From the NCBI GenBank assembly GCA_028821635.1, contig JAPPDO010000265.1, positions 1-7,933 of the forward strand: a stretch of 7,933 nt of DNA, read 5' to 3'. The stretch is from Ekhidna sp. (GTDB lineage Bacteria > Bacteroidota > Bacteroidia > Cytophagales > Cyclobacteriaceae). The translations under genes were made by a program, and so were the position numbers. Numbering within the stretch: position 1 is the first letter of the stretch; each line of letters starts with the position of its first letter. Shown one piece after another: positions 1-7,398 of the stretch. A model generated the notes under the pieces. That model searched no databases and was not told the origin of the DNA. It saw only the letters and a program-made list of their open reading frames with translations.

Positions 1-2794
1 CATCCGTGAAAGGGATAAGGATATTTTCAAGCGTAGCACCTCGTGTAAGATCAAGCTGCTTCAAAATTGGAAGTGCTCTGCTATTTATCAACTGGTTCTT
101 TTGATTGTAATTTTTTAACGCTTCATCGTAAAGATTTTCTGCCAGTTTGGCTTCTTCGGTCTTTTCAAGCTGCTCCTGCGTGATAGGAGAATCCAGCCCT
201 AAGGTTGAAATCGTGCTCAACTTGAAACTGTCCAGATCGTTTGTTCCTTTTGCATTGAAAACAATGTCTTCACAGGTTTCATAAATCATATTTAGAATAT
301 CCAGTTCAAGTCGATCTCCATACAACGCATTCTTCCTTCTTTTATAAATTACCTCTCGCTGGCTATTCATTACATCATCATACTCGAGAAGGTTTTTACG
401 AATGGCAAAGTTGTTCTCCTCTACTTTTTTTTGTGCCCGCTCTATTGATTTGGTAATCATGGAATGCTGAATCACTTCCCCTTCCTGAAGCCCTAGTCTA
501 TCCATGATCTTAGCCACACGATCCGACATAAAAAGACGCATCAGGTTGTCTTCCAGAGATACATAAAACTGTGATGAACCAGGGTCTCCCTGTCTTCCGG
601 AGCGACCTCTTAACTGCCTGTCAACTCTTCTCGACTCGTGCCTTTCAGTACCGATAATTGCTAATCCGCCGGCTTCCTTTACTTCGGGAGTAAGTTTAAT
701 ATCCGTCCCGCGTCCGGCCATGTTGGTGGCAATCGTTACCGTGCCGGGCTTTCCTGCTTCTGCTACAATATCTGCCTCTTTGGCATGTTGTTTTGCATTA
801 AGTACCTGGTGTTTGATGTTTCTAATTTTGAGCATTCGGCTTAAAATCTCGGAGATTTCAACAGAGGTAGTTCCAACAAGCACGGGCCTTCCCTGTTTGG
901 TTAATTCTGCTACCTCCTCAGCTACTGCGTTGAACTTTTCCCGCATGGTTTTATATACCTTATCATGCTCATCTTTTCTTGTGATCGGTCGGTTAGTTGG
1001 AATTACAACCACATCTAGTTTATAAATGTCCCAGAACTCTCCTGCTTCGGTTTCTGCGGTGCCTGTCATGCCGGCAAGTTTGTGGTACATACGGAAGTAA
1101 TTCTGGAGTGTGATAGTAGCGTAAGTCTGTGTGGCATCTTCGACTTTCACATGCTCTTTAGCCTCTATGGCCTGATGTAACCCGTCCGAATACCTTCGGC
1201 CTTCCATGATACGGCCGGTTTGCTCATCAACGATCTTTACTTTGCCATCCATTACTACATATTCGGTATCTTTCTCATACATACAGTATGCCTTGAGTAG
1301 TTGATTGACAGAGTGGATTCGTTGGCCCTTCACATTATAGTCCCTTATGATTTGCTCTTTTTTCAGCAGCATTTCCTTCTCTGCTAAGGTATCATCTTTC
1401 TCTAATCGGGCAATCTCGGTGCCTATGTCCGGCAGGATGAAGAATTCAGTATCTTCGCCATCTTTGGTGATCAGGTCAATGCCTTTCTCAGTAAGATCAA
1501 TGCTATTCATTTTCTCATCTATCGTGAAGTAGAGCGGCTCGTCAGCCTCTGGCATTTTCTTTTGATTGTCTGCCAGATAAATGTTTTCTGTTTTCTGTAG
1601 TATTTGTTTTATTCCGGTCTCACTCTGAAATTTTATCAACGGCTTGTATTTGGGAAGGCCCCGAAATGCCCTAAAAAGCGGGAGACCCGCGTCCGTCTCA
1701 TTATCTTCTTTTATGAGTTTCTTTGCTTCATTAAGGTAATCTCCGACTAATTTTTTTTGAGCATCTACTAAACGTTGAATTCTTGGTTTTAGGTCTTGAA
1801 ATTCATGCTCATCTCCTTTTGGTATAGGACCGGAGATGATCAATGGAGTTCTGGCATCATCAACAAGCACTGAGTCTACCTCATCTACCATTGCGTAGTG
1901 ATGTTTTTTCTGTACCAATTCATCCGGACTCCTTGACATGTTGTCTCTCAGGTAATCAAATCCAAATTCATTGTTAGTCCCGTAAGTGATGTCTGCCTGA
2001 TAGGCGTTTCTTCTCTCTAGAGAGTTGGGCTGATAGTTATCTATACAATCAATTCGTAGTTGATGGAATTCAAATAGTGGAGCATTCCATTCTGCATCTC
2101 TTCGTGCCAAATAATCATTCACCGTCACAATGTGCACGCCGCGCTCCGCTAGGGCATTCAAATATGCGGGGAGCGTTGCTACCAGGGTTTTACCCTCTCC
2201 GGTGGCCATCTCCGCAATCTTACCCTGATGTAAAACAACTCCACCGATGAGTTGCACATCGTAGTGAACCATGTTCCAGATTACGTTGTTTCCCGCGGCT
2301 TGCCATCTGTTGTGCCAGATTGCGTTCGTTCCCTTTATTTCGACGTTAGATTTTTTCGCTGCAATTTCCCTGTCGTAGTCTGAGGCCTTGACTACTAATT
2401 TTTCATTTTCAGCAAGTCTCCTTGAGGTTTCCTTCATCACTGCAAAAGCCTGAGGCAACACTTCAAGCAACACCTTTTCCAATGCACTATCTCTCTCATC
2501 TTCCAGTTTATCCATTTGAGAGAAAATGTCCTCTTTTTGGTTTACATCTAACTCCGGATTTTCTTCTATTTGCTTGTTTAGTGTTTTTATCTGGTCATCA
2601 ATCAGTGTTAGGTGGTCTTTGATAACGCCTTTAAGTTCTTGTGTCTTTCCTCTAAGATCGTCATCCGAGATGCTTTTTAGTTTTTCGTATTCAGTGTTGA
2701 TCATACCAACGTATGGAGCAATCGCTTTGAGGTCTTTTTCGGTCTTCGTACCACCAAACAGTTTGGCAATTCCCTTCGTAAACGCGTCTAACAT
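1..2794 (-). CDS. secA: Preprotein translocase ATPase SecA (C-terminal end cut off by window edge)
   Basis: SecA is the cytosolic ATPase motor that drives unfolded preproteins through the SecYEG channel. The minus-strand frame is open from an ATG at 2794 to the left edge, giving 931 codons without a stop. Visible motifs are Walker A (ATGEGKT, residues 197-203), the DEVD Walker B box (304-307), VDEQTGR near 522, MTGTA (576-580), NMAGRGTD (691-698) and the arginine-rich [13 protein letters not shown] (727-739). The last visible residues, ILIPFTD, lie in the C-terminal helical region. Bacteroidota SecA is usually about 1,100 residues, so roughly the last 170-190, including any zinc-binding tail, are missing. 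Compared with E. coli SecA (Walker A lysine at 108), this protein has about 94 extra residues before Walker A and a longer preprotein-binding region after DEVD, as expected for this phylum. It begins 77 bases after dapF, with no clear terminator between and no strong Shine-Dalgarno, so co-transcription is plausible. Confidence 0.98.
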   Translation of the reverse strand, partial: MLDAFTKGIAKLFGGTKTEKDLKAIAPYVGMINTEYEKLKSISDDDLRGKTQELKGVIKDHLTLIDDQIKTLNKQIEENPELDVNQKEDIFSQMDKLEDERDSALEKVLLEVLPQAFAVMKETSRRLAENEKLVVKASDYDREIAAKKSNVEIKGTNAIWHNRWQAAGNNVIWNMVHYDVQLIGGVVLHQGKIAEMATGEGKTLVATLPAYLNALAERGVHIVTVNDYLARRDAEWNAPLFEFHQLRIDCIDNYQPNSLERRNAYQADITYGTNNEFGFDYLRDNMSRSPDELVQKKHHYAMVDEVDSVLVDDARTPLIISGPIPKGDEHEFQDLKPRIQRLVDAQKKLVGDYLNEAKKLIKEDNETDAGLPLFRAFRGLPKYKPLIKFQSETGIKQILQKTENIYLADNQKKMPEADEPLYFTIDEKMNSIDLTEKGIDLITKDGEDTEFFILPDIGTEIARLEKDDTLAEKEMLLKKEQIIRDYNVKGQRIHSVNQLLKAYCMYEKDTEYVVMDGKVKIVDEQTGRIMEGRRYSDGLHQAIEAKEHVKVEDATQTYATITLQNYFRMYHKLAGMTGTAETEAGEFWDIYKLDVVVIPTNRPITRKDEHDKVYKTMREKFNAVAEEVAELTKQGRPVLVGTTSVEISEILSRMLKIRNIKHQVLNAKQHAKEADIVAEAGKPGTVTIATNMAGRGTDIKLTPEVKEAGGLAIIGTERHESRRVDRQLRGRSGRQGDPGSSQFYVSLEDNLMRLFMSDRVAKIMDRLGLQEGEVIQHSMITKSIERAQKKVEENNFAIRKNLLEYDDVMNSQREVIYKRRKNALYGDRLELDILNMIYETCEDIVFNAKGTNDLDSFKLSTISTLGLDSPITQEQLEKTEEAKLAENLYDEALKNYNQKNQLINSRALPILKQLDLTRGATLENILIPFTD

Positions 2795-2871
2795 TGATTT
2801 ATGATAATATAATAAATTAAACTTTGATGCTTAATACAGCCTTAAATTTAATCGGTTTATTCTAAGAAGGT

Positions 2872-3642
2872 TCAGATAATTATGCTTCCGGAGAATACTT
2901 TCTCAACAGGTCCTGCTAACCATATATTGGTGAATTTATCATTGTCTTTTTCAAAAAAAACCCTCAATTCACCTCCCTTAGTTTCAACGGTAACAGGGCT
3001 CTTGTAGCCTAATCTTCCGGCAAGTAGTCCGACGGCTGTCGCTCCGGTGCCACAACTTAACGTTTCATTCTCTACACCTCTTTCATAGGTTCTGATTTTC
3101 ACCTTATTCGGCAGGAGTTGTGCGAAGTTTACATTAGTGCCGTTTTGACTGGAATATGATTTAGAATAACGAATCTGACCGCCTAAAGCCCTGACATCTA
3201 ATTTGTTCAATTCCTCTGAAAGTAGAATATGATGAGGGGAGCCCGTGTTCAAGTACCACGCTTTCGCCGATAGCTTTTTTGCGCCGGAGATGTCAAATAA
3301 CTGTAAGTGTATGAGTCCGCCCTCCAATTTTATTTTGTGAACTCCATCCGTAGTTTCAAATGCGGCTTTCTTATCTGCCAGCTTGAGATCTCTCGCAAAA
3401 GCAAAGCCACACCTTGATCCATTCCCGCAAAGGCTTTGGGAGCCATCCGGATTAAAGTAGATCATTTTATAGGCTAACTCCTTGTGATTTTGAATGAGTA
3501 TTAATCCGTCAGCTCCGATGCCAAATTTTCTATCACAAAGGTTTTTGATTAGTTCTACTGAGGCAGGGAATTCAAGTGATCGATCATCAATGAGGATGAA
3601 GTCGTTGCCGGTTCCCTGATACTTATGAAAATACAGTTCCAT
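2872..3642 (-). CDS. dapF: Diaminopimelate epimerase DapF
   Basis: DapF converts LL-diaminopimelate to the meso form in the cytoplasm, supplying lysine biosynthesis and the cross-linking residue of peptidoglycan. The 256-residue product is close to the usual family length (about 255-280). It shows the N-terminal YQGTGNDFILID signature (residues 8-19), the first catalytic cysteine in NPDGSQSLCGNGSRC (Cys72) and the second in ETLSCGTGATA (Cys197), so both acid/base cysteines of this cofactor-independent racemase are present. NTGSPHH (132-138) and YERGVENET (186-194) are the expected substrate-binding segments. The start at 3642 gives the standard N-terminus, with a GAGAG run directly before it. 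The gene lies 65 bases downstream of rplS and 77 bases upstream of secA on the same strand. A weak hairpin with a T-run lies between rplS and dapF, so dapF may have its own promoter, but I see no clear TAnnTTTG box there. Confidence 0.97.
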   Translation of the reverse strand: MELYFHKYQGTGNDFILIDDRSLEFPASVELIKNLCDRKFGIGADGLILIQNHKELAYKMIYFNPDGSQSLCGNGSRCGFAFARDLKLADKKAAFETTDGVHKIKLEGGLIHLQLFDISGAKKLSAKAWYLNTGSPHHILLSEELNKLDVRALGGQIRYSKSYSSQNGTNVNFAQLLPNKVKIRTYERGVENETLSCGTGATAVGLLAGRLGYKSPVTVETKGGELRVFFEKDNDKFTNIWLAGPVEKVFSGSIII

Positions 3643-3672
3643 CTCTCGAATATTACCCGGAGCGGCACAAGT

Positions 3673-3691
3673 AAAAAATCCGCTGATGCGG
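3673..3691 (-). terminator. Weak intrinsic terminator candidate after rplS
   Basis: Read on the minus strand, CCGC-ATCA-GCGG forms a 4-bp all-G/C stem with a tetraloop and is followed by ATTTTTTA. It lies 17 bases past the rplS stop codon and upstream of dapF. The T-run and position fit an intrinsic terminator, but a 4-bp stem is short, so partial read-through into dapF and secA is likely. Confidence 0.4.
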
Positions 3692-3707
3692 GAGAGGATT
3701 CATGAGG

Positions 3708-4070
3708 TTATTTTCTGAGTTTCTCTTTGATTCTTGTTGCTTTTCCTTTTCTACCTCTCAGGTAGTAGAGCTTGGCTCGTCTCACTTTACCTCTTCTCAG
3801 CACTTCTATTTTCTCTATGTTCGGCGTAAGAATGGGGAATATTCTTTCTACCGCAATGCCTCCGGAGACTTTTCTCACAATAAAGGACTCTCCATTGGTA
3901 TTTTTGTTGTTGATGGCGAGCACTGTTCCTTGAAATTGTTGCACACGCTCTTTATTCCCTTCTTTGATTTTGTAGTGAACATTGATCGTATCACCGGGAG
4001 CGAAGGAAGGGTAATTTGCTCTTGTTTCTTTGTATTCCTCCTCTACTACTTTAAGTAATTCTGTGCTCAT
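3708..4070 (-). CDS. rplS: 50S ribosomal protein L19
   Basis: L19 is a component of the large ribosomal subunit near the 30S/50S interface. The 120-residue product matches the family's usual length (about 115-120). Visible family features are the SH3-like barrel opening [11 protein letters not shown] (residues 25-35), the [10 protein letters not shown] strand, the [18 protein letters not shown] core, and the very basic C-terminal stretch [19 protein letters not shown] that contacts rRNA. It is the last gene of the rpsP-rimM-trmD-rplS cluster, but it is separated from trmD by 82 bases that contain a Bacteroidota-type -7 box, so it probably has an additional promoter. L19 being made in excess over RimM and TrmD is a known feature of this operon in other bacteria; the separate promoter here would be one way to get that (inference). 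Confidence 0.98.
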   Translation of the reverse strand: MSTELLKVVEEEYKETRANYPSFAPGDTINVHYKIKEGNKERVQQFQGTVLAINNKNTNGESFIVRKVSGGIAVERIFPILTPNIEKIEVLRRGKVRRAKLYYLRGRKGKATRIKEKLRK

Positions 4071-4110
4071 CTTTTGCTCTTTTAATTATAGCGTTTTTTA
4101 AAAAGGACTG

Positions 4111-4118
4111 CAAATGTA
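4111..4118 (-). promoter_or_regulatory. Bacteroidota-type -7 promoter box before rplS
   Basis: The minus strand reads TACATTTG, a full match to the Bacteroidota sigma-ABfr -7 consensus TAnnTTTG, followed by CA. It lies 40 bases upstream of the rplS start codon in the trmD-rplS gap, giving a predicted leader of about 30-35 bases. The upstream -33 TTTG element is poor: only a CTTT about 18 bases upstream. The same extended form occurs before rpsP, which strengthens the call. Confidence 0.5.
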
Positions 4119-4147
4119 GAAAATGTGATTGGCATTAAAGAATCTAA

Positions 4148-4170
4148 CCTGATTATTTTAATAAGTCAGG
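4148..4170 (-). other. Imperfect hairpin spanning the trmD stop codon
   Basis: On the minus strand CCTGA pairs with TCAGG (5 bp), then after a one-base C bulge TTAT pairs with ATAA around a TAAA loop. The structure contains the trmD stop codon (TAA at 4155-4153). The sequence after it, TTAGATTCTTT, is T-rich but not a clean T-run. It could be a weak terminator, an attenuator or an mRNA 3'-end stabiliser between trmD and the rplS promoter. It could also be chance in AT-rich sequence. Confidence 0.3.
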
Positions 4171-4827
4171 TCTTCTTTTCTCAGTCTTTTTCAGTGCCTG
4201 CTCATACCTCCAGGCTTCAATATTAGCTTCGTGGCCTGATGACAGCACCTCGGGGACTTTCCATCCTTTGTATTCTGAGGGCCGGGTATAGATGGGGGGA
4301 GCTAGTAAGTTGTCTTGAAAAGAATCCGATAAAGCAGAGGTTTCGTTATTAAGCACTCCGGGGACTAGTCTTATGAGTGAATCTGCCAACACCATTGCAG
4401 CAAGTTCACCTCCTGAAAGCACATAATCACCGATACTGATTTCTTTCGTTATGAGATGGTCGCGCACCCGTTGATCCACTCCTTTGTAGTGACCACATAT
4501 AAGTATGAGATTCTTTTGCAGGGAAAGCTGATTTGCGATTGACTGATTGTAGGTAGTGCCGTCCGGAGTCAGATAAATGACTTCATCATAGTCTCTTTTC
4601 GATTTGAGGTTTGAAATACATTTATCAATTGGCTCAAGCATGAGAACCATTCCCGCTCCACCGCCAAATGCGTAGTCATCCACATGTTTGTGTTTGTTGG
4701 CAGCATAATCCCGTAAGTCATGGATTTTTAATTCAACTAAGCCTTTATCCATAGATCGCCTAATGATACTTTGGGTCATTGGCCCTTCAAACAGATTGGG
4801 CAAGCAGGTAATAATATCAATTTTCAT
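4153..4827 (-). CDS. trmD: tRNA (guanine-N1-)-methyltransferase TrmD
   Basis: TrmD methylates N1 of G37, next to the anticodon of tRNAs with G36, using S-adenosylmethionine, and so prevents +1 frameshifting. The 224-residue protein shows the SPOUT fold signatures in order: [13 protein letters not shown] at the N-terminus, FGGGAGMVL (residues 54-62), the knot segments [14 protein letters not shown] (107-120) and [15 protein letters not shown] (131-145), the linker [12 protein letters not shown] and APPIYTRP. The catalytic aspartate equivalent to E. coli Asp169 is Asp168 in SDSF, and the arginine equivalent to Arg154 is Arg153 (LIRL). The C-terminal domain ends close after KRRPDLLK, which is a compact form compared with the roughly 255 residues of E. 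coli TrmD. The start at 4827 lies only 3 bases after the rimM stop, with AGGA just ahead of it, implying translational coupling. Confidence 0.98.
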   Translation of the reverse strand: MKIDIITCLPNLFEGPMTQSIIRRSMDKGLVELKIHDLRDYAANKHKHVDDYAFGGGAGMVLMLEPIDKCISNLKSKRDYDEVIYLTPDGTTYNQSIANQLSLQKNLILICGHYKGVDQRVRDHLITKEISIGDYVLSGGELAAMVLADSLIRLVPGVLNNETSALSDSFQDNLLAPPIYTRPSEYKGWKVPEVLSSGHEANIEAWRYEQALKKTEKRRPDLLK

Positions 4828-4830
4828 GTC

Positions 4831-5343
4831 CTATAGGGTTAGGAGACCTTCCGGCAGCATAACTTCAAGACGCTTCTCCTTGATTGAGACTCGAGGCAAA
4901 ATTTCATCATTAATCGGGATCAACACTTCTTTTCCGTTGTGATCCATACTTAAAAGATCATTCCCGTTTAAATTAATGACCTCTTTTACTGTTCCAATTT
5001 TTTGATTATTTTCAAAGACTTCACAGTCTACCAAATCATGAAAATAATATTCACTCTCAAGAAGTTTTGGCAATAAGGATAGCGGCAGGTAAATTTCCGA
5101 TTTCACCAGTTCGATAGCCGTTTCAATCGAGTCAATGTCTTCAAGCTTTGTCAATGCTATGTTGGAATTGATCTGAATGGATTCAACAAAAAAGGGAACC
5201 AATTTTTCTTTCTGTTGAAGAAAAACAGATGCTAAATTTTGATATTCATCAGGACGATCCACCTCCAGTAAAATCTTGATCTTCCCTTTGATCCCATGAG
5301 GTTTGATTACTTTCCCTAGCCGGTAGCAATCATCCTGCCGCAT
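4831..5343 (-). CDS. rimM: Ribosome maturation factor RimM
   Basis: RimM is a 30S assembly factor that binds ribosomal protein S19 and helps fold the 3' (head) domain of 16S rRNA. The 170-residue product matches the usual length. The N-terminal RimM barrel shows YRLGKVIKPHGIKGKIKI (residues 7-24), the family hallmark. The C-terminal PRC-barrel begins around EYYFHDLVDCEVF (99-110) and runs through IGTVKEVI, the LL-DH linker and KEVLIPINDEILP to the end. It sits between rpsP (6-base gap upstream) and trmD (3-base gap downstream), the standard gene order. A GAAGG run in the end of rpsP, about 11 bases before the ATG, may act as its ribosome binding site, suggesting coupling with S16 translation. 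Confidence 0.96.
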   Translation of the reverse strand: MRQDDCYRLGKVIKPHGIKGKIKILLEVDRPDEYQNLASVFLQQKEKLVPFFVESIQINSNIALTKLEDIDSIETAIELVKSEIYLPLSLLPKLLESEYYFHDLVDCEVFENNQKIGTVKEVINLNGNDLLSMDHNGKEVLIPINDEILPRVSIKEKRLEVMLPEGLLTL

Positions 5344-5349
5344 AGCGGA

Positions 5350-6033
5350 TTAACCTTCTTTCTTTTTTTCCTCTTTTGCCGCCTCAGCTTTCGGTTCTTC
5401 AATAGGAGCCTCTTCTGCTGCTTTGGTCTCCGAATCTTTAACGGTAGTCTCCGTTGCTTGTGGTGAAGCCTTCTCTGCGGCCTGAGCTTCTTCTATTTCT
5501 GCAACATCTTCAGCCACGTCCTCATCTCCTTCGGCAGATTCCTCTTTAATCTCTTTGACCAGAGCAGCCTCAGCCGCTTGTGACCTCTTCTTTAACTCCT
5601 CAGCCCTTGTATTACTTACGACCCTCTCTGCTTCAAGTGCCGTTTTTTTCTTATCTGCTTTTGCTTTTGCGAGTGTATCTACTTTCCCCTGAACCTTAGA
5701 TTCTTGATTTCTCAGCCAGGCTTCTAATTTTTTATTCGCCTCTTCTTGTGTAATAGCACCTTTATTGACTCCGATTTGTAGGTGTTTTTTATACATCAAT
5801 CCTTTGTAAGAAAGCATCGCTCGCACCGTATCAGTAGGCTGCGCCCCCTTCATCATCCAGTCAAATGCCCTATCGCCATTAATAGCAATCGAAGCCGGGT
5901 CTGTATTAGGATTGTAGGTGCCAATCTTTTCTATGAAGCGGCCATCTCGTGGTGCCCTGCTGTCAGCGACCACAACATCATACATGGCTAGTTTTTTGCG
6001 CCCTCGACGCGCTAATCTGATTTTTACTGACAT
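5350..6033 (-). CDS. rpsP: 30S ribosomal protein S16 with long charged C-terminal tail
   Basis: S16 is an early-binding small-subunit protein that stabilises the 5' and central domains of 16S rRNA. Residues 1 to about 82 are the canonical protein: [41 protein letters not shown], then [21 protein letters not shown]. After this, about 145 more residues follow. First comes a lysine-rich, probably helical part (about 83-150) with [10 protein letters not shown], and then a low-complexity Ala/Glu/Lys region ending KEEKKKEG. E. coli S16 is only 82 residues. Extended S16 proteins are known in Bacteroidota, though 227 residues is at the long end by my recollection. The frame is continuous with no sign of fusion to a known enzyme domain. 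It is the first gene of the minus-strand operon, 48 bases downstream of a TAGATTTG promoter box. Confidence 0.96.
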   Translation of the reverse strand: MSVKIRLARRGRKKLAMYDVVVADSRAPRDGRFIEKIGTYNPNTDPASIAINGDRAFDWMMKGAQPTDTVRAMLSYKGLMYKKHLQIGVNKGAITQEEANKKLEAWLRNQESKVQGKVDTLAKAKADKKKTALEAERVVSNTRAEELKKRSQAAEAALVKEIKEESAEGDEDVAEDVAEIEEAQAAEKASPQATETTVKDSETKAAEEAPIEEPKAEAAKEEKKKEG

Positions 6034-6080
6034 AAATCTTTTTGTTTACAACAACTTATCTGTCTTTTTAAAATGAAATG

Positions 6081-6088
6081 CAAATCTA
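6081..6088 (-). promoter_or_regulatory. Bacteroidota-type -7 promoter box for the rpsP operon
   Basis: The minus strand reads TAGATTTG, an exact match to the Bacteroidota -7 consensus TAnnTTTG, followed by CA. It lies 47 bases before the rpsP start codon, predicting a leader of about 40 bases. No clear -33 TTTG is visible; the closest is a CTT about 22 bases upstream. Being at the head of the operon, it is the best candidate for the main promoter of rpsP-rimM-trmD. Confidence 0.55.
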
Positions 6089-6278
6089 GCTCATTTTTAA
6101 TCTTATTGTTAAGCGATAAGGCCTTCTCGTCACTATGAGTCAAGAAGCAATCTGCTATTACTTTAGAATATCTCATACCCGAAATTAAAAAAGAAAATTT
6201 AACTTATTATTTTCACATGATTTACTCTGAAATAACTAAATGTTGTTATTTGCACGCATGAGAGAGGGGGCTGAGTGA

Positions 6279-6324
6279 TTAAGACAGAAGATTTAAAGCT
6301 TAGATTGTGAGATAATCTTCTTAA
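6279..6324. repeat. Imperfect inverted repeat upstream of the nucleotidyltransferase gene
   Basis: GAAGATT at 6287-6293 is the exact reverse complement of AATCTTC at 6314-6320. After a 3-4 base bulge the pairing continues with TTAA (6279-6282) against TTAA (6321-6324). A competing inner pair is AGATT (6302-6306) with AATCT (6314-6318). It lies 43-88 bases before the plus-strand start codon. It could be an operator, a leader structure or chance in AT-rich DNA. Confidence 0.35.
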
Positions 6325-6366
6325 AATACAATTCTTATCTATGGAATTCATTATTTTGCGCTTGAA

Positions 6367-7380
6367 ATGGATAACAATTACAGTCAAAAAATTGAAAACC
6401 TTAAAATTCGCCGTTATGATGAGGCTTTAAAAGAGTCCGTACTCTCAGAAGCCTTTCATAATTCCAGTTATTCGGATTGCATCAAGTACACGTTTGAGTC
6501 GATGTTGGAAATTGATCCGTCGTATGCTTACAAAGTGTACGCCGTTTCGAGAAGGATTCATGAGAAGATAGCTAAAGAATTGAAGCGGAGAGGCTTTTAC
6601 GTCGATTATCGCTATCAGGGTGAATTAAGGACATATTCAAATATTGTTTTGTACGGCGATGTAGAAATCATTGTTATTACGAAGGACATCGCGGATAAGC
6701 CTCACAAAGAAATCCAAACGCTGGCGATGGAACTGATGGATATCCTACAAGGGGACCTTTCTTTTAAGTCACTGCAATACAGCGACGGGACAAGGATTAG
6801 GATCACTGCGTTAAAGCCGACCTGTGAAATCAGTATTTTACCATCCGTTTGGGTAGATAGTGCAGCGTATAAAAAAACAAAAAATGAAATCTATAGAGGC
6901 ATCGCAGAATTTGATTTTAAACATAAAAAAGTTAAAAAGTACCTTCCATTTTTAAATATTGCCAGGATCAATGCAAAAGATCAGAAGGTTGGAGGAAACC
7001 TAAAAAATATTTCACGACTGCTCAAAACACTGCGAACGGACAGTGAAGATGGCATTGATCTTGAAGACTCTGAAATCAATGCAATCGTTTACAGTTTGTC
7101 TGATGCTGCACTCCGAACCGACCCCAAATATTTGCTTACACTGCTTCCCAAAACTGAAGAAAAGCTTAATGATATATGCACGAGTACCTCCTCATTTGAC
7201 GGGCTGTTGTCGCCCTCAGAAAAGGACCATGTCTTTGAAGGGAGCCTTGACAAAAAAGCAGCAGTAGGAAAGCTAAAAAATACACTAAACAGGCTTATCA
7301 AGGACCTTGAAACAGATTTAGCTAAAATGAACCTTACCATGGATTCTGAAATAACCTACACTGCCGAGTCCTCTTCTTAG
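6367..7380 (+). CDS. Polymerase-beta-fold nucleotidyltransferase, CD-NTase (cGAS/DncV)-like, atypical active site
   Basis: This 337-residue protein looks like a stand-alone nucleotidyltransferase of the cGAS/DncV-like superfamily, whose members make cyclic or linear oligonucleotides from NTPs. After an N-terminal helical part (about 1-75) comes YQGELRTYSNIVLYGDVEIIVIT (83-105, broken here as YQGELRT and YGDVEIIVI). This aligns with the usual GS...T...DxD signature, but has Gly85-Glu86 instead of Gly-Ser and Asp98-x-Glu100 instead of Asp-x-Asp. The third acid sits in CEISILPSVW as Glu154. NEIYRG (173-178), PFLNIARIN (194-202) and GGNLKNISRLLKTL (209-222) fit the helical C-terminal half of Bacteroidota homologues as I remember them; the Ser-rich tail is probably disordered. 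The start at 6367 is the first ATG after an in-frame stop at 6322; no Shine-Dalgarno is visible. The gene stands alone: divergent from rpsP, convergent with a T9SS protein, with no effector gene adjacent. Whether it is catalytic, and what it makes, cannot be told from sequence. Confidence 0.75.
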   Translation: MDNNYSQKIENLKIRRYDEALKESVLSEAFHNSSYSDCIKYTFESMLEIDPSYAYKVYAVSRRIHEKIAKELKRRGFYVDYRYQGELRTYSNIVLYGDVEIIVITKDIADKPHKEIQTLAMELMDILQGDLSFKSLQYSDGTRIRITALKPTCEISILPSVWVDSAAYKKTKNEIYRGIAEFDFKHKKVKKYLPFLNIARINAKDQKVGGNLKNISRLLKTLRTDSEDGIDLEDSEINAIVYSLSDAALRTDPKYLLTLLPKTEEKLNDICTSTSSFDGLLSPSEKDHVFEGSLDKKAAVGKLKNTLNRLIKDLETDLAKMNLTMDSEITYTAESSS

Positions 7381-7398
7381 GCTGACCCGCTTTACATT

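Larger units (their letters stand above)
6034..6366. other. Divergent intergenic region, no gene supported
   Basis: This 333-base, AT-rich region separates rpsP (minus strand) from the nucleotidyltransferase gene (plus strand). It holds the rpsP promoter box (6081-6088) and an imperfect inverted repeat at 6279-6324. For the plus-strand gene I see no perfect TAnnTTTG box. The nearest candidate is TTATTTTG at 6351-6358 (one mismatch), which would give an almost leaderless mRNA. GTTATTTGCA at 6245-6254 keeps the TTTGCA end but lacks the TA. A 62-codon minus-strand frame (6199-6387) overlaps the start of the plus-strand gene, and its product resembles nothing I recognise, so I do not call it. Confidence 0.6.

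Noticed and set aside
720..2804. Several plus-strand reading frames opposite secA, some resembling membrane segments
   Set aside because: They are antisense shadows of the secA coding frame, which carries all expected motifs without interruption.
3702..4058. Plus-strand reading frame of 118 codons opposite rplS
   Set aside because: It is almost exactly antisense to the well-supported L19 gene and has a Phe/Ser/Cys-rich shadow composition.
6257..6350. Sequence GAGAGGGGGCTGAGTGATTAAG resembling the 5' part of a serine-type tRNA (acceptor and D-arm)
   Set aside because: No matching 3' acceptor strand (CCTCTC-like), no GTTCRA T-loop and no convincing anticodon stem follow. At best it is a chance or decayed resemblance.
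6199..6387. Small minus-strand reading frame of 62 codons upstream of rpsP
   Set aside because: It overlaps the start of the plus-strand nucleotidyltransferase gene, has no recognisable features or ribosome binding site, and its composition looks like translated AT-rich intergenic DNA.
7043..7340. Reading frames on both strands within the nucleotidyltransferase gene
   Set aside because: They are short, lack family signatures and lie wholly within a long intact coding frame.
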